From Betaproteobacteria bacterium HGW-Betaproteobacteria-7 (GTDB lineage: Bacteria > Pseudomonadota > Gammaproteobacteria > Burkholderiales > Rhodocyclaceae), in contig PHCE01000016.1 of the NCBI GenBank assembly GCA_002840765.1, forward strand, positions 1 through 64,000: a DNA stretch of 64,000 bases. Reading direction: 5' to 3'. Position 1 is the stretch's first letter. Every line of letters begins with the position of its first letter. This document shows, in pieces, positions 57,762-64,000 of the stretch. A program made the position numbers and the translations under genes. The notes below the pieces were generated by a model, which saw only the letters and a program-made list of their open reading frames with translations, searched no databases and was not told the DNA's origin.

Positions 57762-59416
57762 TGGCCGACCTCGCTTTCCTCTGGCACATGCATCAGCCGG
57801 ATTACCGCCACCCGGACAGCGGCGAATTCCTGCTGCCTTGGGTCTTCCTCCACGCGACCAAGGATTACACCGACATGGTGGCGCATCTCGAGCGCCACCC
57901 GGGCATCCGCTGTACGGTCAATTTTGTGCCGGTACTGCTCGACCAGATCGAGGATTACGCGGCCCAGTTCGCCTCCCGCAACTGGCGCGACCCGCTGCTG
58001 CGCATCGCCGCCACCGCCGATGGCGAAAATCTGTCAGCCGATGACCGTGCCTGGCTACTCGACATCGCCTTCCGCTGCCATGCGCCGACGATGCTCGAAC
58101 CCTTCGCCCCCTACCGCCGCCTGCGCGACCTGCTCGCCTTCGTACGCGACAGCGATGGCCATGGCATGAGCTACCTGTCCTGCACCTTCTACTCCGACCT
58201 GGCCACCTGGTACCTGCTCGCCTGGAGTGGCGAGAGCCTGCGTCGGGGCGGGCAGAGCATTCCCCTGCTGATGGCCAAGGGCGGCAATTTCACGACCGCC
58301 GAGCGTCAGGCGCTACTGGCCGAACTGGGCGCCGCCGTCACCGACCTGATTCCGCGCTACCGCAAGCTGGCTGATAGCGGCCAGATTGAACTGAGCTGCA
58401 CCCCGGCCAACCATCCGCTGGCCCCGCTGCTGCTCGATTTCCACAGTGCCCGCGAAGCCTTGCCAGACTGCGCCCTGCCCGCCGCACCGGAATATCCCGG
58501 CGGGCGGTCGCGCGTCACCGAACATCTGAGCGCCGCCCGCGACAGCCACACCCGGCGCTTCGGCAATGTGCCAGCCGGCCTGTGGCCGGCCGAGGGAGCG
58601 TTGTCCACAGCCTTCCTGCAACAAATCGCCGACGCCGGCTTTGCCTGGACGGCGACTGGCCAAGGCGTGCTGCGTCACTCGGCCGGCGAAGCGGCGCTGA
58701 CGACAACGCCCTGGCTTCCCCCCGAGGGAACAACCAGTGACATCCTGCTGTTCTTCCGCAACGAGCGGCTATCCGACCTGATCGGCTTCGAATACGCCAA
58801 GTGGCATGGCCGCGACGCCGCCCAGCATTTCATGACCGAGCTGAAGGCCATTCATCTGCAGGACGAGGACAACTTGATCCCGGTCTTCCTCGATGGTGAA
58901 AATGCCTGGGAGTACTACCCCTACAACGCCTGGTACTTCTTCTCCGACCTCTACGAGGCGCTGGCCAGGAATTCGGCCATCCGCACCGTCACCCTGTCCG
59001 AGGCGGCGGCACACCACCGGGCGCGCAGCCCCCGCCTGCCGCGCCTGACTGCCGGTAGCTGGGTGTATGGCACGCTGTCGACCTGGGTCGGCCATGCCGA
59101 CAAGAACCGCGCCTGGGAACTACTCTGTGACGCCAAGCAGTGCGCCGACCGCGCCCTCGACAGCGGCCGCCTGGACGCCGCCGCCTGCAGCGAAGTCCGG
59201 CGCCGCCTGGCCGTCTGTGAAAGCTCCGACTGGTTCTGGTGGCTGGGCGATGACAATTCGCCAGAGTCGGTCGCCAGTTTCGACCAACTATTCCGCCAGA
59301 ATCTCCAATCCCTCTACCGCCTGCTCGGCCTGCCAACACCGGCCAGCCTCGAGCACCCGATCAGCAAGGGCGGCGGCACGCCGGTAAGCGGCGGCACCAT
59401 GCGCCGCGCCAACTAG
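57761..59416 (+). CDS. Glycoside hydrolase family 57 protein (amylase/amylopullulanase-like)
   Basis: A 551-residue cytoplasmic GH57 protein. Conserved regions: H-M-H-Q-P near residue 10, G-Q-I-E-L-S, the probable nucleophile Glu in G-L-W-P-A-E-G, F-F-R-N-E-R-L-S-D-L-I-G-F-E-Y, and the probable acid Asp in F-L-D-G-E-N-A-W-E-Y-Y. The last two follow the amylopullulanase pattern, so it likely cuts alpha-glucan chains inside the cell. The exact bond cannot be told from sequence. Overlaps glgC by one base; the second GH57 gene follows 12 bases later. Confidence 0.85.
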   Translation: MADLAFLWHMHQPDYRHPDSGEFLLPWVFLHATKDYTDMVAHLERHPGIRCTVNFVPVLLDQIEDYAAQFASRNWRDPLLRIAATADGENLSADDRAWLLDIAFRCHAPTMLEPFAPYRRLRDLLAFVRDSDGHGMSYLSCTFYSDLATWYLLAWSGESLRRGGQSIPLLMAKGGNFTTAERQALLAELGAAVTDLIPRYRKLADSGQIELSCTPANHPLAPLLLDFHSAREALPDCALPAAPEYPGGRSRVTEHLSAARDSHTRRFGNVPAGLWPAEGALSTAFLQQIADAGFAWTATGQGVLRHSAGEAALTTTPWLPPEGTTSDILLFFRNERLSDLIGFEYAKWHGRDAAQHFMTELKAIHLQDEDNLIPVFLDGENAWEYYPYNAWYFFSDLYEALARNSAIRTVTLSEAAAHHRARSPRLPRLTAGSWVYGTLSTWVGHADKNRAWELLCDAKQCADRALDSGRLDAAACSEVRRRLAVCESSDWFWWLGDDNSPESVASFDQLFRQNLQSLYRLLGLPTPASLEHPISKGGGTPVSGGTMRRAN

Positions 59417-59428
59417 AAAAGAACAACC

Positions 59429-61408
59429 ATGCCCCGCCCCGTCACCCTGCTCCTCGGCGTCCATGCCCACCAACCGGTGGGCAATTTTCCGGAAGTCATC
59501 GAGGATGCCCATCAGCGCTGCTACAAGCCATTTCTCGAAACCCTGCACGCCTATCCGGAGTTCCGTTTCGCGGCTCACTTTTCCGGCTGGCTGCTCGACT
59601 GGCTGCGTGAACACCACCCGGCTGACATGGAACTGCTGGCGGCCATGGTCCGCCGCGGCCAGGTCGAACTGTTCAGTTCCGGCGACACCGAGCCGGTCCT
59701 GGCCGCCATCCCGCAGCGCGACCGGGTCGGCCAGCTGCAGACGCTGAACGACAAGCTGGCGGCGTGGACCGGCAGCCGCCCGAGCGGCGCCTGGCTGACC
59801 GAACGCGTCTGGGATTCCTCGGTCGTACCGGCACTGGCGGCGACCGGCATCGGCTACGTCACGGTCGACGACTACCATTTCTTCTGCACCGGCAAGACGG
59901 TAACCGAACTGGATGGCTTTTTCAGCACCGAAGAAGGCGGCACCCGCCTCGACATCTTCCCGATCTCGGAAATCCTGCGCTACCGCGTGCCCTTCCATCC
60001 GGCGCACGAAGTCGTCGGCCACCTCGAACACCTGGCCGAACAGGGGCAGTCTGCGGCGATCTATTTCGACGATATCGAGAAATTCGGCATCTGGCCGGAA
60101 ACTTACGACTGGGTCTACACCCGCGGCTGGCTGCGACTGTTTATCGAAGGCGTGCTGGCCAGCCCGAAGATCCGCACCGCCACCTACGCCGACTTCCATG
60201 CGCAACAGATGACGCGCGGCGTCGTTTATCTGCCGACCACGTCGTATCACGAGATGAACGAATGGACGCTGCCGATGCCGGCCGCCGGTATCTATTCAAG
60301 CCTGGTGGACAGCGAAAAGACCGCCGGCAACGCCGAGCGCCACCGGCCCTTTCTGCGCGGCGGCATCTGGCGCAACTTCCTGACGCGTTATCCGGAAGCC
60401 AACTGGCTGCACAAGCGCATGCTTGGCCTCTCCGCCCGCCTGGCCGAGATAGCCAAGCCGCCGCCGGCGCTGACCGCCGCCCTGTACCGCGCCCAGGCCA
60501 ACGATGCCTACTGGCACGGCCTGTTCGGCGGTCTTTACCTGCCCCACCTGCGGCGCGCCGTCTGGAACAACCTGATCGCCCTGGAAGCCGGCCTCGACCG
60601 GCTGCAGGCGCGTCCGGCGCTAGAGGCAGCCGACATCGACCTTGACGGCCGTACGGAATTTTTTGCCCACTCAAGCGCATTGCAGGTGGTGGTCCGCGAC
60701 GACGGTCTGGCCGCCGCCCACGAACTGAGCAGCTACCGACTCGCCCACAATTTCGGCGACAGCCTGCGCCGCTACCACGAGCATTACCACGACCGCATCG
60801 CCGCTGGCCCGCGCGAACATCAGGGCGAAGGCATCGCCTCGGCACACGACCTCATCCGCTTCAAGCATCCGGTCGAGGCCGCGGACATCGTGCCCGATAC
60901 GCTGCCACGCGCCCTGTTCATCGACCGGCTCGATGCTGTCCCGCTCACTGACTATCGTAGCGAGAGCGCAGCAGACCTGGGCTTTGTCCGCCCGGGCATC
61001 AGCAAGCACTATGCCGTCAGCGGCGATGCGCTAACCGTCGACTGGCAGTTCGCCGGCCTCGCCGGCCAGCGCTTCAGTACCGTACTCAACCTGGCGATGC
61101 CCAGTTGCGACGGTTTTCTCGGCCGCTACGCGCTGGCCGATGGCAGTATGCCCGGCGGTTTCGGCCAGCCCCTCGAACTCGCCGAGGCGACCCGCCTGCG
61201 ACTGGAAGACGACGTACTCGGCGGGCGCCTGACGCTGGAAGCCTCGTCGGCCGCCACGATAAAATGCCGGCCTCATCAAACCGTTTCGCAATCCGAAGCC
61301 GGCTTTGAGAAAATCATGCAAGCGGTCGAACTGCAGCTGTCCTGGATCATCGCCAACGACAATTGCCACCTGCACCTGCAATTAACCCTGGAACCCACGC
61401 AGCCATGA
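59429..61408 (+). CDS. GH57 4-alpha-glucanotransferase-like protein
   Basis: A 659-residue protein with the GH57 core (about 1-330) and the accessory DUF1925 and DUF1926 domains after it (about 330-410 and 420-655). All five GH57 regions match the Thermococcus 4-alpha-glucanotransferase type: H-A-H-Q-P, G-Q-V-E-L-F, W-L-T-E-R-V with the nucleophile Glu, F-D-D-I-E-K-F-G with the acid Asp, and A-N-D-A-Y-W-H-G-L-F-G-G. It should shuffle maltodextrin units, helping glycogen remodelling. Its stop overlaps the phosphorylase start (ATGA). Confidence 0.9.
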   Translation: MPRPVTLLLGVHAHQPVGNFPEVIEDAHQRCYKPFLETLHAYPEFRFAAHFSGWLLDWLREHHPADMELLAAMVRRGQVELFSSGDTEPVLAAIPQRDRVGQLQTLNDKLAAWTGSRPSGAWLTERVWDSSVVPALAATGIGYVTVDDYHFFCTGKTVTELDGFFSTEEGGTRLDIFPISEILRYRVPFHPAHEVVGHLEHLAEQGQSAAIYFDDIEKFGIWPETYDWVYTRGWLRLFIEGVLASPKIRTATYADFHAQQMTRGVVYLPTTSYHEMNEWTLPMPAAGIYSSLVDSEKTAGNAERHRPFLRGGIWRNFLTRYPEANWLHKRMLGLSARLAEIAKPPPALTAALYRAQANDAYWHGLFGGLYLPHLRRAVWNNLIALEAGLDRLQARPALEAADIDLDGRTEFFAHSSALQVVVRDDGLAAAHELSSYRLAHNFGDSLRRYHEHYHDRIAAGPREHQGEGIASAHDLIRFKHPVEAADIVPDTLPRALFIDRLDAVPLTDYRSESAADLGFVRPGISKHYAVSGDALTVDWQFAGLAGQRFSTVLNLAMPSCDGFLGRYALADGSMPGGFGQPLELAEATRLRLEDDVLGGRLTLEASSAATIKCRPHQTVSQSEAGFEKIMQAVELQLSWIIANDNCHLHLQLTLEPTQP

Positions 61409-63972
61409 CCGGTACAGTCTACAAGATCGAAGTCAATCCGCAGATTCCGGAGCGCCTGGAGCGCCTTGAGGAACTTGCCAGCAATCTCTGGTATAGCTGG
61501 GACCGGCCGACGCAGGGTCTGTTCGCCAGTCTCTCGCATCCGCTGTGGTCGGCGACCAACCACACCCCCAAGGCCTTCCTCAAGCGTGCCGACCAGAAAA
61601 GCCTTGAAGCGACGGCCGAGAACCCGGTTTTCCTCGCCGCCCTGAACCGCGTGCTGTCGGCCTACGACAGCTACCACGAGATGCCCAGCATGGCCCATGT
61701 GCACGGCCATCCGTTCCGCGACGACGACCTGATCGCCTACTTTTGCGCCGAGTTCGGTTTCCACGAGAGCCTGCCGATCTATTCCGGCGGCCTCGGCATC
61801 CTCGCCGGCGACCACTGCAAGGCGGCCAGCGACATGGGCCTGCCCTTCATTGGCGTTGGCCTACTCTACCGCCAGGGCTACTTTTCCCAGACGCTCGACG
61901 CTAACGGCCAGCAACAGGCAACGTACGCCGATTCCGATTTCGATGACCTGCCGGTGTCGCCGGTCCACGGCGCCGACGGCCAGGAAGTGCAGGTCGCCGT
62001 CGACCTGCCGGGACGGACGGTCAAGGCCAAGGTCTGGGAAGTCAAGGTCGGCCATGTCCGGCTGATCCTGCTTGACACCTGGCTGCCGGAAAACTCGGCG
62101 CACGACCGCGAAATCACCCACCGCCTTTACGGCGGCGACAAGACGACGCGCATCGAGCAGGAGATCCTGCTCGGTGTCGGCGGCACCCGGGCGCTGGGCC
62201 TGCTCGGTCTCAAACCGACGGTCTGGCACGTCAATGAAGGCCACGCCGCCTTCCTGATCCTCGAACGCATCCGCCACCTGGTCGGCGACGGCCTGCCCTT
62301 CCCGGCAGCCCTCGAAGCCGTCGCTGCCAACGTCGTGTTCACCACGCACACGCCCGTGCCGGCCGGCCACGATCACTTTTCCGAGGAAATGATCCGCCAC
62401 TACTTCGCCGAATGGTGCCACGCGGTCGGCCTCGGCTGCGACACGCTGATGGCCCTCGGCGCCGAACCCGGCAAGAGCGACTTCAACATGACCGCTCTCG
62501 CCCTGCGCGGCTCGCGCCACCACAATGGCGTTTCGCGCATCCACGGTGAGGTCTCGGCCAGCATCTGCCGCTACCTTTGGCCGCAGATCCTGCCGGTCGA
62601 GAACCCGATGGACTACGTCACCAACGGCGTCCATCTACCGACCTTCCTGGCCCCGGAGTGGTTCGAGACCTTCGAACGCTATCTCGGCATCGGCTGGCAG
62701 GAGCGGCAGACCGAACCGGGCAACTGGCGTGGCATCGCAGAAATCCCCGATGCCACCTTCTGGAGCATCCGCCAGCAGCTCAAATCGAAGCTGCTGAAAC
62801 TGGTCCGCGAGCGGATTCGCAGCCAGCACCACCGCAATCAGGGCTCGCCGGCCCATCTCGACCGACTGCTGAAATACGCCGACCCGGATAACCCGAACGT
62901 CCTGACCATCGGCTTCGCCCGCCGCTTCGCCACCTACAAGCGGGCCGCCCTGCTCTTCCAGGACCCGGAGTGGCTGCGCGAGATCATCTGCCAGAACGAG
63001 CGGCCGGTACTTTTCCTCTTCGCCGGCAAGGCACATCCGGCCGATCAACCGGGCCAGGAGATCATCCGCAAGATCGCCCAGATGGCGCGCCTGCCTGAAT
63101 TCGAGGGACGCATCCTGCTGCTCGAGGGCTATGATCTGCACCTGTCGCGCTCGCTGGTCGCCGGCGTGGACGTCTGGCTGAACAATCCCATCTATCCGCT
63201 TGAGGCTTCCGGCACCTCGGGCATGAAGGCAGCAATGAACGGCGCCCCCAATCTATCGGTGCTCGACGGCTGGTGGGGCGAAGCTTACGACGACAGCGGC
63301 GAAGTCAACAACGGTTGGGCGATCAAACCAGTGCCGGCGCATCTCGACGATGCCCAGCGTGACGCCGAGGAAGCCCGGTCACTGTATGAGATCCTGCAGG
63401 ATCAAGTGATCCCGACTTACTACCGCACCGGGCCGATGGGCTATTCGCCGCAGTGGGTCGCCATGTCCAAGCGCTCGATCGCCACCATCGCCCCGCGTTT
63501 CAACGTCACCCGCATGGTTGGCGAGTACGTCAGGAAGTTCTACGCCCCGGCGGCCACACACGGCCGGCGCTATGCCACGGCCGACTTCACCGTTGCCCGC
63601 GATGTCGCCCAATGGAAAGCCAAGGTGCGCGCCGCCTGGCCGGCGGTTCGCCTGCATCGTCTGGATAGCCCGGAGCGCCGACTGAAGTTCGGCGGCGCGC
63701 TACATATCGAGGTCGCCGTTCAGTTGAACGGGCTGACCGCCGGCGACGTCACCGTCGAAGCCCTGTTTGGCCGCCCCGCCCACAACGGTGGCATTGGCCG
63801 GGTCCGCCATTACCCCTTGCAGTGCACCGGCGCCACACTCAACGGCGAAGCGCTTTTCACCCTCGAACTGACGCCGGAACTGTGTGGCAAGCTGGAGTAC
63901 CGAATCCGCATTTTCCCGACCCATGCCGCCCTCATCCACCCTTTTGAAACCGGTCTGATGATCTGGCTATGA
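61405..63972 (+). CDS. glgP: Glycogen/alpha-glucan phosphorylase (GT35, DUF3417 type)
   Basis: An 855-residue PLP enzyme releasing glucose-1-phosphate from alpha-glucan chain ends. The N-terminal DUF3417 segment (L-E-E-L-A-S-N-L-W-Y-S-W-D) marks the shorter phosphorylase group rather than the classic E. coli GlgP. The PLP lysine is in E-A-S-G-T-S-G-M-K-A-A-M-N-G near residue 602; W-H-V-N-E-G-H-A-A-F is the active-site loop. The ATG at 61405 overlaps the previous stop, and its own stop overlaps the next gene's ATG. Confidence 0.94.
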   Translation: MTGTVYKIEVNPQIPERLERLEELASNLWYSWDRPTQGLFASLSHPLWSATNHTPKAFLKRADQKSLEATAENPVFLAALNRVLSAYDSYHEMPSMAHVHGHPFRDDDLIAYFCAEFGFHESLPIYSGGLGILAGDHCKAASDMGLPFIGVGLLYRQGYFSQTLDANGQQQATYADSDFDDLPVSPVHGADGQEVQVAVDLPGRTVKAKVWEVKVGHVRLILLDTWLPENSAHDREITHRLYGGDKTTRIEQEILLGVGGTRALGLLGLKPTVWHVNEGHAAFLILERIRHLVGDGLPFPAALEAVAANVVFTTHTPVPAGHDHFSEEMIRHYFAEWCHAVGLGCDTLMALGAEPGKSDFNMTALALRGSRHHNGVSRIHGEVSASICRYLWPQILPVENPMDYVTNGVHLPTFLAPEWFETFERYLGIGWQERQTEPGNWRGIAEIPDATFWSIRQQLKSKLLKLVRERIRSQHHRNQGSPAHLDRLLKYADPDNPNVLTIGFARRFATYKRAALLFQDPEWLREIICQNERPVLFLFAGKAHPADQPGQEIIRKIAQMARLPEFEGRILLLEGYDLHLSRSLVAGVDVWLNNPIYPLEASGTSGMKAAMNGAPNLSVLDGWWGEAYDDSGEVNNGWAIKPVPAHLDDAQRDAEEARSLYEILQDQVIPTYYRTGPMGYSPQWVAMSKRSIATIAPRFNVTRMVGEYVRKFYAPAATHGRRYATADFTVARDVAQWKAKVRAAWPAVRLHRLDSPERRLKFGGALHIEVAVQLNGLTAGDVTVEALFGRPAHNGGIGRVRHYPLQCTGATLNGEALFTLELTPELCGKLEYRIRIFPTHAALIHPFETGLMIWL

Positions 63973-64000
63973 CCCTTGTCGAATCCCCCGCCTGGCTGGC
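63969..64000 (+). CDS. Start of a further glycogen operon gene, cut by the window end
   Basis: ATGA overlaps the glgP stop in the same manner as the other joints of this operon, and the frame reads M-T-L-V-E-S-P-A-W-L to the end of the window. Ten codons are too few to name a product; a glycogen synthase or glucanotransferase would fit the context. Confidence 0.6.
   Translation, partial: MTLVESPAWL

Overview
The window is a gene-dense, roughly 60% GC segment of a bacterial chromosome with no phage, insertion sequence, CRISPR array or tRNA that I can see. Gene content and order (rplM-rpsI, erpA, coq7, an Asp-rich magnesium-type HemB, argB-nucleotidase-slmA, pilB-pilC-pilD, bioC-bioB-comF-trmL, secB-grxC-rhodanese, envC-ctpA, a PEP-CTERM protein) point to a betaproteobacterium, most likely of the Rhodocyclales (Dechloromonas/Azonexus-like). 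The assignment is inference from gene order and protein sequence, not from a database search.

Layout. 1-245: an intergenic stretch carrying a strong leftward promoter of rRNA P1 type, suggesting an rRNA operon just outside the window. 246-6253: M23 peptidase, Fe-S carrier ErpA, bactofilin, ribosomal proteins L13 and S9, a candidate small RNA with anti-Shine-Dalgarno motifs (about 4266-4377), an OsmC-like protein, Coq7 and a CNP1-like protein. 6258-11487: rppH, proS, a lytic transglycosylase, ffh and ypjD. 11747-15551: type IV pilus assembly genes pilB, pilC and pilD. 15622-22287: fmdB, DUF502, aspS, an RNase Sa-like ribonuclease with its barstar-like inhibitor, nudB, hsp20 behind a sigma-32-type promoter, argB, a nucleotidase and slmA. 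22336-33154: hemB, engB, cytochrome c4, CBS and HDOD signalling proteins, msrQ, biotin genes, comF, trmL, and a leftward ArsR-rhodanese-grxC-secB-SH3-gpsA run. 33320-40823: envC, ctpA, a small conserved protein, moeB/thiF, then ribD, nrdR, glyA and a histidine phosphatase on the other strand. 40928-44777: a TRAP transporter of TakP type split by dps. 44941-51566: a DUF294/CBS nucleotidyltransferase-like protein with an exonuclease, pmbA, darP, mog and a PilZ-like protein. 51677-53401: thyA and glk. 53577-54404: a secreted von Willebrand A protein with a PEP-CTERM tail behind a sigma-54-like promoter. 54519-64000: a glycogen cluster of glgB on one strand and, on the other, an overlapping operon glgC - GH57 - GH57 - glycogen phosphorylase - a gene cut by the window end.

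How the genes work together. Most are core housekeeping genes in operons with 1-4 base start/stop overlaps. The accessory content is small: the RNase/barstar pair, the PEP-CTERM protein, the glycogen operon with two GH57 enzymes, the TRAP/Dps block and the DUF294/exonuclease pair. The most interesting non-coding element is the candidate sRNA between rplM and the OsmC-like gene. It has a consensus-spaced promoter, a 5' stem, two CUCCUCC-type motifs (one in a predicted loop) and a strong intrinsic terminator.
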